DNA of 64,000 nucleotides from Rhodomicrobium sp. (GTDB lineage: Bacteria; Pseudomonadota; Alphaproteobacteria; Rhizobiales; HXMU1428-3). The stretch lies in assembly GCA_021604665.1 (NCBI GenBank), contig BQJK01000001.1:1-64000 (forward strand), in the 5' to 3' direction. How positions within the stretch are numbered: position 1 is the stretch's first letter; each line of letters opens with the position of its first letter. The notes beneath the pieces were generated by a model. That model did not search any database. It had not been told where the DNA came from and worked only from the letters and a program-made list of their open reading frames with translations. Below are positions 43,208 to 52,900 of this stretch, piece by piece. Made by a program: the position numbers and the translations under genes.

Positions 43208-43720
43208 ATGCGTAATCTAATAAATCAGCCGCACCGTTCATTTCGCTCAATAAAACAGGCAACCGCCTTGGCTTTTGCCTTATGTATCGCTTTATCTGTT
43301 CAGAGCTTTACATCTGAAGAAGCTACAGCAGCGCCGCTTGCTAACATGGCAGGTAAAATCAGCCAAGACGCGGCCGCATCTGGGGCAGATACTGGCATCC
43401 TAAAAATTGACCTCCGTTATAATCGTCATTATGGCAGGGAGAGATTGCACGGCTATCGGCCGTTTCGGCATAAGCGCCGTCAGCATCCACATAATCTAAG
43501 GAAGCTCTATCCACATAGATACAGCTACCCTCCGCGCAGATACCGCTATTCTTGCGCTTACGATAGATGGGGAAATTCACACCCTGAGTACCGCCGGAAT
43601 TGTAATGGCATTGGCCGGCATTATTATGTGCCAAAGAATTTCTATCGCAAATATCGTCAATATCGCGGCCATCCCTATATGCGCCGGCAGCTGCGCAACC
43701 TGCGGCGGCATGCATATTAA
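43208..43720 (+). CDS. Secreted Arg/His/Tyr-rich basic protein, larger relative
   Basis: The 170-residue protein has a long signal peptide (ALAFALCIALSVQS ... ATAAP), a neutral spacer to about residue 65 and then a basic aromatic tail (YNRHYGRERLHGYRPF, HRYSYPPRRYRYSCAYDRWGN, YRKYRQYRGHPYMRR). The phrase SCAYDRWGN resembles the NRWGKPYRC segment of the neighbours, with one Cys on each side. AGGAG precedes the ATG. It ends with its own terminator. Confidence 0.7.
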   Translation: MRNLINQPHRSFRSIKQATALAFALCIALSVQSFTSEEATAAPLANMAGKISQDAAASGADTGILKIDLRYNRHYGRERLHGYRPFRHKRRQHPHNLRKLYPHRYSYPPRRYRYSCAYDRWGNSHPEYRRNCNGIGRHYYVPKNFYRKYRQYRGHPYMRRQLRNLRRHAY

Positions 43721-43758
43721 GAAAAGTTCAAACATCTATAGTCTTCGATGATTCAGTA

Positions 43759-43791
43759 AAAAGCCGCTCTCATATTAGGGAGCGGCTTTAT
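43759..43791. terminator. Bidirectional terminator
   Basis: AAAGCCGCTC (43760-43769) pairs perfectly with GAGCGGCTTT (43780-43789). It lies between the plus-strand secreted protein and the convergent rlmB, and can serve both. Confidence 0.82.
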
Positions 43792-44601
43792 TTAGGCTTT
43801 CTGAAAATGATGAAAGGCAATCGCTGCAGCGTTTGAAACATTTAACGAGCGAAAAGCACCAGCTGCGTGGATGCGGCAAATCTGATCGCAATTCTCCATC
43901 GTAAGCCGTCGAAGGCCTTTTTCTTCTGCGCCAAACACCAGCGCAATCCCGCGCTCTATAAGTGGATCTGTGTCTCCAAGTACGGTCTCCCCAGCCCCAT
44001 CAAAGCCGATCCGCTCAAAACCTTTTTTGCCAAGGGCGGTTAGAGCTTGTGAAAGATTGCCAACCATAATCAATGGCACATGCTCAAGCCCCCCAGAGGC
44101 AGTCTTCGCCAAAACACCGCCCTGGGGCGGGCTGTTGCGCTGGGTCATGATCAGCCCATCAATACCAAAAGCCGCAGCAGAGCGCAGTATAGCCCCCACA
44201 TTATGCGGATCAGTGACTTGGTCCAATACAACAAGGCGGGCGGTATCACTAATGTCTTCAATGGCAAGCGCAGGTAGGGTTTTCGTTCTGAGCAAGGCCC
44301 CTTGATGCACAGGGTCCACCCCAAGCCGCTGGGTCAGGTCTTTAGGTGAAACAGAGGCATAGGCCGGTAAAGCAGTGCCAAGGCTCTCTTCTATACGGGC
44401 GGCAGCATTGTCAGTGAGCAACAATTCATCAACCACTCTTTCAGGGTTGCTAAGAGCCGCAGTCACTGCATGAATGCCCCAGATAAGCACCTGGTCATCA
44501 TTCGCGCCAGGTTTAGATGGATATTTGCCATGGCGTTTATTTGGCCGTCTGGAGCGGTTTTCTGAGCCGCCTGTATCCTTGTTGTTTATGTGTTTTCCCA
44601 T
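43792..44601 (-). CDS. rlmB: 23S rRNA (guanosine-2'-O-)-methyltransferase RlmB-like
   Basis: The 269-residue protein has an N-terminal substrate-binding domain (IWGIHAVTAALSNP). The SPOUT catalytic domain has LDQVTDPHNVGAILRSAAAFG, LVFGAEEKGLRRL and FRSLNVSNAAAIAFH, the three TrmH-family motifs of the trefoil knot. RlmB methylates G2251 in the ribosomal P-site loop. A Lys/Arg-rich extension of about 45 residues precedes it. It starts divergent from tRNA-Tyr, the usual order in this class. Confidence 0.9.
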   Translation of the reverse strand: MGKHINNKDTGGSENRSRRPNKRHGKYPSKPGANDDQVLIWGIHAVTAALSNPERVVDELLLTDNAAARIEESLGTALPAYASVSPKDLTQRLGVDPVHQGALLRTKTLPALAIEDISDTARLVVLDQVTDPHNVGAILRSAAAFGIDGLIMTQRNSPPQGGVLAKTASGGLEHVPLIMVGNLSQALTALGKKGFERIGFDGAGETVLGDTDPLIERGIALVFGAEEKGLRRLTMENCDQICRIHAAGAFRSLNVSNAAAIAFHHFQKA

Positions 44602-44794
44602 AAAAATATTTCCGCCGCTCTTGCCCCAATGATGCTGGTATCTGACTAGCTATCGGAAAATTGGGTTTGCTGCAATTTAGATGTTGACACAAGTGAGGAT
44701 AATTTCCATATACAGACACTTCCGCAGCGGCGGGAATTTCTTAAATGCTAATATAAAACAGCGCTTGAGAGATTATCTAACGTCGCTGGCAGCG

Positions 44795-44880
44795 GGAGGG
44801 GTGGCCGAGTGGTTAAAGGCGCCAGACTGTAAATCTGGTCTCGTCAGAGTACGCTGGTTCGAATCCAGCCCCCTCCACCA
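44795..44880 (+). tRNA. tRNA-Tyr(GTA)
   Basis: Acceptor GGAGGGG pairs with CCCCTCC; the anticodon loop CTGTAAA gives GTA. A long variable arm (class II) and T arm GCTGGTTCGAATCCAGC are present, and CCA is encoded. Confidence 0.97.
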
Positions 44881-44915
44881 TTTGCTTAACAGGCTATAAT
44901 TTAGCTAGCTGTCTT

Positions 44916-45293
44916 ATGCCCCAACATGAAAAAATAGATTATGTTGAATTTCCGGCTCGAGACTTGGAGGCGGTGAAGGCATTTTTCAACAAAGCCTTTG
45001 GCTGGGATTTCACTGACTATGGCAGTGACTACACAGCTTTTAGTAATGAAGGGCTAGATGGCGGTTTTTATCGCGCTGATATGAGTGCAAAGTCAAAAAA
45101 CGGCGGCGCGCTTATAGTCTTTTATAGTAATAGCCTGAGTGAGACTGAGGCCAGGGTGGTTGCAGCCGGCGGGAAGATCGTAAAAGATATTTTTCCCTTC
45201 CCGGGAGGAAGACGCTTCCATTTCTCGGATCCTAATGGTAATGAATATGCCGTCTGGTCCGATCGTCAACAAGACGGCACGCCAATTACTTGA
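44916..45293 (+). CDS. VOC-superfamily (glyoxalase/dioxygenase-fold) protein
   Basis: The 125-residue protein starts with IDYVEFPARDLEAVKAFFNKAFGWDF, the first beta-alpha-beta unit of the VOC fold, and ends with FHFSDPNGNEYAVWSD, the metal-side motif with Glu. The fold occurs in glyoxalase, antibiotic-resistance proteins and dioxygenases. The reaction cannot be named. It lies between tRNA-Tyr and tRNA-Gly, without a clear ribosome binding site. Confidence 0.83.
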   Translation: MPQHEKIDYVEFPARDLEAVKAFFNKAFGWDFTDYGSDYTAFSNEGLDGGFYRADMSAKSKNGGALIVFYSNSLSETEARVVAAGGKIVKDIFPFPGGRRFHFSDPNGNEYAVWSDRQQDGTPIT

Positions 45294-45330
45294 TCTGGGC
45301 ACCATCCCAGATAAGTAAGGCAAAATGGCC

Positions 45331-45419
45331 GAAGCCCAAACTAAGGTGGGCGGATGCTACGTGGGCATCTGAAGCCCCAACTAAGGTGGGCGGATGCTGC
45401 GTGGGCATCAGAAGCCCCA
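45331..45419. repeat. Tandem 40-bp repeat (2.2 copies)
   Basis: Copies at 45331-45370 and 45371-45410 differ at three positions; the first nine bases of a third follow to 45419. Each unit starts GAAGCCC, contains CTAAGGTGGGCGG, and holds a short inverted repeat GATGC with GCATC. It lies between the VOC gene and tRNA-Gly. Confidence 0.85.
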
Positions 45420-45466
45420 TTAAAGATCCCGGTTGCTTATGGGCAATCTGAATCGCGAAAATACAA

Positions 45467-45540
45467 GCGGGTGTAGCTCAATGGTAGAGCAATAGCCTTC
45501 CAAGCTGAAGATGAGGGTTCGATTCCCTTCACCCGCTCCA
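45467..45540 (+). tRNA. tRNA-Gly(TCC)
   Basis: Acceptor GCGGGTG pairs with CACCCGC, the anticodon loop CTTCCAA gives TCC, the D arm has GCTCAATGGTAGAGC, the T arm is present and CCA is encoded. Confidence 0.97.
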
Positions 45541-45956
45541 TTCTTTTTAAAAAAATCTAAATTTTCTATTGAACTTGGCAATAATATGTCGTATTAGTCC
45601 TCGTTTCCAGGAAAATAGGCTGCATTAATCGTGGGTAAAGCGATTGGTGGGGTCTCTTTGTTCATGCATTGTCTTGTTAAGGTGCGGCCTTGTTGGGCTG
45701 CAATCTTACAAAGATTATAGTCAGGCGCTTGGAGCTTGCTCAGATTTATCTCACCTCTGGTGGCGGCGTCTGTTCAAGGTCTTTGGGTCTGTTACGTGTC
45801 TCTGGGGGTTAGGTTACTGGTGCGCAATGCGGGGCGTCAAGGCGAATAGTCTTTTGTCCATCACTTGTTCGGAGGGGATTCCGGGGGGGTGTGTTGTTGC
45901 GAGTGGGTTGGCGAAACTCTTGGTTTGATGGGCAGTTCATTTTCAGGAAAAGGTTT
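45541..45956. other. Gene-free interval where tuf might be expected
   Basis: No tuf gene or fragment of its ends is visible. The DNA is T/G-rich on the plus strand, and an open frame of 94 codons at 45644 resembles no protein and lacks a good start site. I see no clear hairpin. Confidence 0.6.
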
Positions 45957-46033
45957 AGGAGTGTAGCTCAATTGGCTAGAGCACCGGTCTCCAAAACCGG
46001 GGGTTGGGGGTTCGATTCCCTCCACTCCTGCCA
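45957..46033 (+). tRNA. tRNA-Trp(CCA)
   Basis: Acceptor AGGAGTG pairs with CACTCCT, the anticodon loop CTCCAAA gives CCA, and D and T arms pair. Discriminator G and CCA are encoded. It lies 136 bp before secE, the usual order. Confidence 0.97.
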
Positions 46034-46169
46034 TTTGGCAGGGTTGCGGAGTAAGGGCTGTATGTAGGCTTAAAGCTCCAGCTGTTCTGATTAAGCGGCT
46101 TGAATAAGCGGTCAGGACAGAAAAAGAAAATTTCAAACGCGACAAGATCGTGTGACAGGGTCTGAAAAA

Positions 46170-46361
46170 ATGGCAAATCCGTTCGAGTTTATCCAGGAAG
46201 TCCGCGCAGAAATTGCGAAGGTAACCTGGCCAACCCAAAAAGAAACAGTGGTAACGACCATCATGGTTCTCATCCTTGTTGCGATGTCCATGGTGTTTTT
46301 CTTTGCGGCGGATCAGATATTGAACCAGCTGGTTCAGCTGCTTATTGGCTCTGGTCAATAA
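46170..46361 (+). CDS. secE: Preprotein translocase subunit SecE
   Basis: The 63-residue protein has the amphipathic segment FIQEVRAEIAKVTWPTQKET, the conserved SecE hinge (V-x-W-P), and a single helix (TIMVLILVAMSMVFFFAADQ). It clamps SecY in the translocon. The start is the ATG at 46170; a GTG six codons upstream is also in frame. nusG follows. Confidence 0.95.
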   Translation: MANPFEFIQEVRAEIAKVTWPTQKETVVTTIMVLILVAMSMVFFFAADQILNQLVQLLIGSGQ

Positions 46362-46395
46362 TTAACGGGGTGGTTTTGAAGGGTTGGTGAGGTCT

Positions 46396-46932
46396 ATGGC
46401 TAAGCGTTGGTACATCGTGCACGCCTATTCAAATTTTGAGAAAAAAGTGGCGGAAGCCATTCGCGAGCGTGCGGCGAATGAGGGTCTTGAAGATCAGTTC
46501 GAGGAGATCCTTGTGCCGACTGAAGAGGTTATCGAAGTGCGCCGCGGGCGCAAGGTCGCCTCAGAACGCAAGTTTTTCCCGGGCTATGTGCTTGTGAAGA
46601 TGGATATGACCGATGAGGCGTATCATCTCATTAAAGACACGCCGAAAGTAACCGGGTTTCTTGGTTCTGAAAGCAAGCCGATACCGATCTCTGAGGCTGA
46701 GGCGCAGAATATTCTGCATCAGGTTAAAGAGGGTGTTGAGCGGCCTAAATCAACCATCATTTATGAGGTTGGTGAAGTTGTTAAAGTTATGGACGGCCCC
46801 TTCGATGGCTTTAAAGGCCAGATCGAAGAAGTTGATGACGAGCGTCAGCGCGTCAAGGTGGCTGTTGAGATTTTTGGCCGGGAAACCCCGGTCGAGTTGG
46901 AATTCACTCAAGTCCAGAAAGCTGGCGGCTAA
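46396..46932 (+). CDS. nusG: Transcription termination/antitermination factor NusG
   Basis: The 178-residue protein has the NGN domain ([20 protein letters not shown]) and [10 protein letters not shown]. The KOW domain has [21 protein letters not shown]. NusG binds RNA polymerase, Rho and S10. TGAGGT precedes the ATG; an in-frame GTG at 46384 is less likely. rplK begins 178 bp further. Confidence 0.96.
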   Translation: MAKRWYIVHAYSNFEKKVAEAIRERAANEGLEDQFEEILVPTEEVIEVRRGRKVASERKFFPGYVLVKMDMTDEAYHLIKDTPKVTGFLGSESKPIPISEAEAQNILHQVKEGVERPKSTIIYEVGEVVKVMDGPFDGFKGQIEEVDDERQRVKVAVEIFGRETPVELEFTQVQKAGG

Positions 46933-47109
46933 CGCTGCTTTTGTTTGGTTGGGTGTTTTGGTTCACTTGCAGATGGTGGGTGAACGAATTGAAGGTTGTG
47001 GGAGATGTGCCAGGCTCTGTCAGGCTTGGAAATATCTGACCACAAGCCCCTTAAATAAAGATGCGTTTGCATCGTATGAAACAGGCTAGGGCCTGAAAGG
47101 GAAAATAAA

Positions 47110-47538
47110 ATGGCAAAAAAAATAGCTGGTTATCTAAAGCTACAAGTGCCCGCAGGACAAGCTAACCCGTCGCCGCCTATCGGCCCGGCGCTTGGTCAGC
47201 GTGGCATTAACATTATGGAATTCTGTAAGGCATTTAATGCCGCTTCTGGCGATGCGGAGCCCGGCTCCCCAATCCCTGTGAGCATTACCGTCTTTTCAGA
47301 TAAATCCTTTACTTTTGAAATGAAGACGCCGCCCGCGTCTTATTTCCTCAAAAAAGCTGCCAAGCTTAAAAAAGGCAGCTCCGAGCCAGGTAAAGCGGTT
47401 GCCGGGTCTGTGACTATGTCTCAGGTTCGTGAAATCGCTGAGCTGAAAATGGTCGATCTCAATGCAAATGATGTTGATCAGGCCGCAAAAATCATTGCTG
47501 GTTCCGCCCGGTCAATGGGTCTTGAGGTGAAGGGATAA
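47110..47538 (+). CDS. rplK: 50S ribosomal protein L11
   Basis: 142 residues, the usual length. The N-terminal [26 protein letters not shown] is the thiostrepton-region proline helix, and the C-terminal rRNA-binding part ends [13 protein letters not shown]. It forms the GTPase-associated stalk base with L10. The gap to rplA is 4 bp, so they are co-translated. Confidence 0.97.
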   Translation: MAKKIAGYLKLQVPAGQANPSPPIGPALGQRGINIMEFCKAFNAASGDAEPGSPIPVSITVFSDKSFTFEMKTPPASYFLKKAAKLKKGSSEPGKAVAGSVTMSQVREIAELKMVDLNANDVDQAAKIIAGSARSMGLEVKG

Positions 47539-47542
47539 TCTG

Positions 47543-48235
47543 ATGGCACATGGTAAAAGATATAAAACAGCGATTGAAAAAGTAGATCGCACCAAAGTTT
47601 ACAGCCTTGAAGAGGCCGTCAAACTGCTGAAAGAGAACGCCACCGCCAAATTTGACGAAACAGTCGAAATTGCAATGAATCTGGGTGTTGACCCGCGCCA
47701 CGCCGACCAAATGGTTCGCGGCGTATGTGATCTTCCAAAGGGTTCAGGCCGCACATTGCGCGTTGCGGTTTTTGCTAAAGGCGATAAAGCAGATGAAGCC
47801 CAGGCAGCTGGCGCCGATATTGTTGGTGCAGAAGAGCTGGTTGAAGAAGTGCAAAAAGGCAATATCAACTTTGATCGTTGTATCGCCACGCCAGATATGA
47901 TGCCACTTGTTGGCCGTCTCGGTAAGGTGCTTGGCCCAAGAGGCATGATGCCAAATCCAAAAGTCGGCACTGTGACACCAAATGTGACTGAAGCCGTGAA
48001 AGCTTCTAAGGGCGGCGCTGTTGAGTTCCGCGTTGAAAAAGCCGGTGTCATCCACGCGGGCGTTGGCAAAGCAAGCTTTTCTGAAGCCGATCTGGTTGAA
48101 AATATTCGTGCATTCGTATCCGCAGTGGCAAAAGCCAAACCAAGCGGCGCGAAAGGCACATTCATGAAACAGCTGGCCCTGACCTCAACAATGGGCCCTG
48201 GCATGAAAGTGGATATCTCCTCCGCCACTGCGTAG
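47543..48235 (+). CDS. rplA: 50S ribosomal protein L1
   Basis: 230 residues, with [16 protein letters not shown] and the loop [21 protein letters not shown] that contacts 23S rRNA. L1 forms the mobile stalk near the E site and in many bacteria represses its own L11-L1 operon. Follows rplK immediately. Confidence 0.97.
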   Translation: MAHGKRYKTAIEKVDRTKVYSLEEAVKLLKENATAKFDETVEIAMNLGVDPRHADQMVRGVCDLPKGSGRTLRVAVFAKGDKADEAQAAGADIVGAEELVEEVQKGNINFDRCIATPDMMPLVGRLGKVLGPRGMMPNPKVGTVTPNVTEAVKASKGGAVEFRVEKAGVIHAGVGKASFSEADLVENIRAFVSAVAKAKPSGAKGTFMKQLALTSTMGPGMKVDISSATA

Positions 48236-48645
48236 GGGATATTGTTTAGAAATTTTCTTGGCAGGCTTCGGCCTGCCAGGGGATGAGCCTTAGAGTTCTA
48301 AAGTCTCAAGGATAACCTTTCAGGTTAAAGCTGAGGCAGGGGCATAAGGTTTTGTCCTGTCCAAGACTGCAGGTGCTAGCCCTTAAGGGGCCGGTTTAAT
48401 CATATGGCCTGCATAGACGGGGGTTTGACAGATTAATAACACTGGCAAAGCCAGCTTTGTTAATCGGTTTGGACTTCTTGAAAGGCGTATCTTTGCTGAT
48501 TTCGGTAAAGGCCAATGCGCTGGGCAGGCAAGTGAGCGTCGTCGCATTATCTGGCGCTAAGCTTGTTACGCGACGGCAAAGATAAGCCGCAGGGAAAAAG
48601 CTGCCCAAATGGGCAAGGGACACCCTGCAAAAATGGAGAGAGCTG
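48236..48645 (+). promoter_or_regulatory. rplJ leader region with several hairpins
   Basis: The 410 bp before rplJ contain no gene. A UUCG-capped stem (CTTGGCAGGC, TTCG, GCCTGCCAGG; 48257-48280) comes first. Shorter stems follow: AACCT with AGGTT, CTGGC with GCCAG, and GTCGTCGC with GCGACG near the end. In many bacteria L10-L7/L12 bind a leader of this sort to repress rplJL. TTTGACA near 48422 could be a promoter -35. The leader function is inferred. Confidence 0.45.
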
Positions 48646-49155
48646 GTGGATAGAGCAGAAAAAGCTGAGCTCGTAGCCGCGCTTAACGACAAGCTGGATA
48701 ATTCCGGCGTTATCGTTGTGGCCCACTATGCAGGTCTCACCGTAGCTGAAATGACGGCGCTTCGCCGTGATATTAGCCAAGCCGGTGGCACTATGCAGGT
48801 GGCAAAAAACCGGCTCGTCAAGCGTGCGCTTGAAGGAACAGACGCAGCGGAAATCGCGGAATTGTTCAGTGGTCCAACATGTATCATGACCTCTGAAGAC
48901 CCCGTGAGTGCGCCAAAGGTTGCATCAAAATTTGCCAAGGACAATGACAAGCTAGTCATCCTGGGCGGTGCAATGGGCACAACCGTTCTCGACCCTTCAG
49001 CGGTTAATTCGCTCGCTTCCTTGCCATCTCTTGATGAACTCAGAGGTAAAATTGTTGGTCTGGTGCAAGCACCCGCCACCAAGATTGCCGGTGTTCTACA
49101 AGCACCTGCTGGTCAACTGGCACGTGTGATGGCAGCAAAGGCCGCAAGCGAATAA
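48646..49155 (+). CDS. rplJ: 50S ribosomal protein L10
   Basis: 169 residues starting at a GTG with GGAGAG upstream. [23 protein letters not shown] and [14 protein letters not shown] mark the rRNA-binding half; the C-terminal helix binds L7/L12 dimers. It precedes rplL by 57 bp. The first ATG in frame would cut off the conserved start, so GTG is right. Confidence 0.96.
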   Translation: MDRAEKAELVAALNDKLDNSGVIVVAHYAGLTVAEMTALRRDISQAGGTMQVAKNRLVKRALEGTDAAEIAELFSGPTCIMTSEDPVSAPKVASKFAKDNDKLVILGGAMGTTVLDPSAVNSLASLPSLDELRGKIVGLVQAPATKIAGVLQAPAGQLARVMAAKAASE

Positions 49156-49212
49156 GCCTGACGAGCTCCAATTTATTTTGAACAACAAACCGATTAAACA
49201 GGAAAATGAAAA

Positions 49213-49587
49213 ATGGCAGATCTTGATAAACTTGTAGAAGAGCTTTCAAGCCTTACCGTAATGGAAGCTGCAGACCTTGCAAAACGTCTTGAAGAAGAAT
49301 GGGGCGTTTCAGCCGCAGCACCAGTAGCAGTCGCTGCTGCAGCTGGTGGCGATGGTGGTGCAGCCGCTGAAGAAAAGACAGAGTTTGACGTGATCCTTAC
49401 TGGCGCAGGCGAGAAGAAGATCAACGTTATTAAAGAAGTTCGCGGCATCACAGGTCTTGGCCTGAAAGAAGCTAAAGAGCTTGTTGAAGGTGCACCGAAA
49501 GCCGTTAAGGAAGGTGCCTCTAAAGACGAAGCCGAAGAAATCAAGGCTAAACTTGAAGGCGCAGGCGCTTCTGTAGAACTTAAATAG
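49213..49587 (+). CDS. rplL: 50S ribosomal protein L7/L12
   Basis: 124 residues. The dimerisation helix ([25 protein letters not shown]), a flexible Ala-rich hinge ([12 protein letters not shown]) and the factor-binding domain ([38 protein letters not shown]) are in order. It makes the stalk that recruits elongation factors. Confidence 0.97.
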   Translation: MADLDKLVEELSSLTVMEAADLAKRLEEEWGVSAAAPVAVAAAAGGDGGAAAEEKTEFDVILTGAGEKKINVIKEVRGITGLGLKEAKELVEGAPKAVKEGASKDEAEEIKAKLEGAGASVELK

Positions 49588-49601
49588 TTCGATTTGATTA
49601 C

Positions 49602-49627
49602 CGGGGGAGGGTTTCATCTCTCCCCCG
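49602..49627 (+). terminator. Hairpin between rplL and rpoB (attenuator)
   Basis: CGGGGGAG (49602-49609) pairs with CTCCCCCG (49620-49627) around ten bases. No T-run follows, so it may be a partial attenuator lowering rpoBC relative to the ribosomal genes, as in other bacteria. The following 338 bp to rpoB show no gene. Confidence 0.5.
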
Positions 49628-49965
49628 TCTATCTGCGCCAGTTTTATGAGCCAAGTTTATAGGGCAGTCTTATAGGGAAAGCCTCTCAGGCACACATATC
49701 GGCAGCGGAGTTAGAGTAAAGAGTTTTAAACGAATAAGAGCTTATTCAAGCGGCCTTTTTGCCCCGGGTGATTTTAGAATACCGGATCAGGCAAACGCGT
49801 AAATTAAACGCGGTAAAACAAAGGCCGTTTCAATGATCTCTTTAAATGGGGCGGTGATTTAAGTGCAGCATGCCCACCCCTTAAGAGACGCAAAAGCTGA
49901 ATACGGCGCTAACTTGTCGCTCAAAAGCGCCGCCCGGCAGCAACTGAAGCAGTTGAGGAGCTGAA

Positions 49966-52900
49966 ATGGCTAAGACGTTTACTGGTCGCAAACGCATAAG
50001 AAAGAAATTTGGGTCAATCGCCGAAGTGGCGCAAATGCCCAACCTCATCGAGGTTCAGAAAAGGTCATATGATGAATTTCTGATGGTCGATAAGCCCGAA
50101 GGTGGGCGCACCTCAGAAGGACTTCAAAGCGTATTCACCTCCGTTTTCCCGATCTCGGATTTTTCTGAGCGGGCAACGCTGGAATTCGTTTCCTACGAAT
50201 TTGAAAAACCAAAATATGACGTAGAAGAATGCCAACAGCGCGATATGACATACGCCGCGCCGCTGAAAGTCACTCTGCGTCTCATCGTGTTTGATGTGAA
50301 CGAAGAAACCGGTGCAAAATCCGTTAAAGACATCAAGGAACAAGATGTCTATATGGGCGATATCCCGTTCATGACAGATAACGCCACCTTCGTTATCAAC
50401 GGCACAGAACGCGTTATCGTCAGCCAAATGCACCGTTCACCCGGTGTGTTCTTTGACCATGACCGCGGTAAAACTCACTCATCCGGCAAGCTGCTTTTCG
50501 CGGCACGGATCATCCCTTACCGTGGCTCTTGGCTCGACTTCGAATTCGACGCAAAAGACATTGTCCATGTGCGCATCGACCGTCGCCGTAAATTGCCAGC
50601 AACCACATTGCTTTATGCTCTGGGTCTCGATGATGAGGAAATCCTCAACATCTTCTACAACACCGTTATCTATTCCCACGATAAAAAGGGTTGGAAAACA
50701 AAGTTCGTACCAGAGCGCTTCAAAGGCGTAAAACCTGTTAACGATCTGATCAATGCCAAAGACGGTAGCGTCGCGATTGAAGCCGGCAAGAAAATTACGG
50801 CCCGCCAGGCTAAAAAACTGGCTGAAGAGGGTCTTGATGAACTTCTCTACAGAGATGATGAGCTCTACACTCACTATCTTGCTGAAGAAGTGATCAACAT
50901 GAAAACCGGTGAAATTATCGCCGAAGCTGGTGAAGAGATCACAGAAGAAGTCCTCGAAAAACTGATGGACTTCGGCCTGACAGAATTGCCAATTCTCGAT
51001 ATTGACCATGTTAATACCGGCTCTTTCATGCGCAACACCCTCATGGCCGATAAAGCCAATAACCGCGAAGAAGCGCTTATTGATATTTACCGCGTTATGC
51101 GCCCGGGTGAGCCACCAACCGTTGAAGCCGCTGAAGCGGTTTTTGAAGGCTTGTTCTTTGATCCTGAACGTTACGACCTCTCAGCCGTTGGCCGCGTAAA
51201 AATGAACATCCGCCTGCAACTAGAGTGTGAAGACACAGTCCGCACTCTACGCAAGGATGACATCCTCGGTGTGCTGAAAACCCTCGTGGATCTGCGCGAT
51301 GGTAAAGGCGAAATTGACGATATTGACCATCTCGGCAACCGCCGTGTACGCTCCGTTGGTGAGTTGATGGAAAATCAATACCGCGTTGGCCTTCTGCGTA
51401 TGGAACGCGCCATTAAAGAGCGCATGAGCTCTGTCGATATTGACACTGTCATGCCGCAAGATCTGATCAACGCCAAACCGGCAGCTGCCGCCGTGCGTGA
51501 ATTCTTCGGCTCCAGTCAGCTCAGCCAGTTTATGGACCAAACCAACCCGCTCTCCGAAATCACCCACAAGCGCCGTTTGTCTGCGCTTGGCCCAGGTGGT
51601 TTGACCCGCGAGCGGGCCGGCTTTGAAGTGCGCGATGTGCACCCAACCCATTATGGCCGGATCTGCCCGATTGAAACACCAGAGGGACCAAATATTGGTC
51701 TGATCAACTCTCTCGCGACTTACGCCCGCGTCAATAAATACGGCTTCATTGAAAGCCCATACCGTAAAGTGATTGACGGCAAAGTAAGTGATGAGGTGAT
51801 CTACCTCTCAGCTATGGAAGAAACCCGCCACTACATCGCTCAGGCTTCTGTTGAGCTTGACGATAAAGGCCAGTTTGTTGAAGAGCTAGTTTCCTGTCGC
51901 CACGGTGGTGACGCTCTCATGATCCCGGCTGAAAAAGTGGACTTCGTAGACGTTTCGCCTAAACAGCTTGTCTCTGTTGCCGCAGCGCTCATCCCATTCC
52001 TTGAGAATGATGACGCCAACCGCGCGCTGATGGGTTCAAACATGCAACGCCAGGCTGTGCCTCTGTTGCGCCCGGAAGCCCCCTTTGTTGGCACCGGCAT
52101 GGAAGAAGTTGTGGCCCGGGATTCTGGTGCGGCCATCACGGCCCGCCGTACCGGTATCATTGACCAAATCGACGGTACACGTATCGTTATCCGCGCGACG
52201 GAAGAGCAAGACCCATCCAAACCGGGTGTTGATATCTACAATATGCGCAAGTTCCAGCGCTCCAACCAAAACACCTGCATCAACCAGCGCCCGCTGGTAA
52301 AAGTAGGTGACATGGTCAACGCTGGTGACATCATTGCAGATGGCCCTTCAACAGATCTTGGTGATCTGGCGCTAGGCAAGAACGTGCTCGTCGCGTTTAT
52401 GCCTTGGAACGGCTATAACTTTGAGGACAGCATCCTCATTTCAGAGCGCATCAAACGCGATGACGTCTTCACCTCAATCCATATTGAGGAATTTGAAGTC
52501 ATGGCCCGCGATACAAAGCTCGGCCCAGAAGAGATCACTCGCGATATTCCTAACATCTCTGAGGAAGCGCTGAAAAATCTCGACGAAGCTGGCATTGTTT
52601 ATATTGGCGCTGAAGTGAAACCAGGTGACATCCTCGTCGGTAAAATCACACCTAAAGGCGAAAGCCCGATGACACCGGAAGAAAAACTCCTCCGTGCCAT
52701 CTTTGGTGAAAAAGCCTCTGACGTGCGTGATACCTCACTGAAACTTCCACCCGGCGTTGCTGGTACGGTTGTTGAAGTGCGGGTCTTTAACCGCCACGGC
52801 ATTGAAAAAGACGAACGCGCCATGGCTATCGAGCGCGAAGAAATTGAGCGTCTTGCCAAAGACCGAGATGACGAGATGCAAATTCTCGATCGCAACGTTT

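Noticed and set aside
45331..45419. Possible CRISPR array
   Set aside because: The repeats are directly joined with no spacers, and no cas gene is present.
45644..45928. A 94-codon frame between tRNA-Gly and tRNA-Trp
   Set aside because: Low-complexity T/G-rich DNA, no ribosome site and no protein-like pattern; not a tuf remnant.
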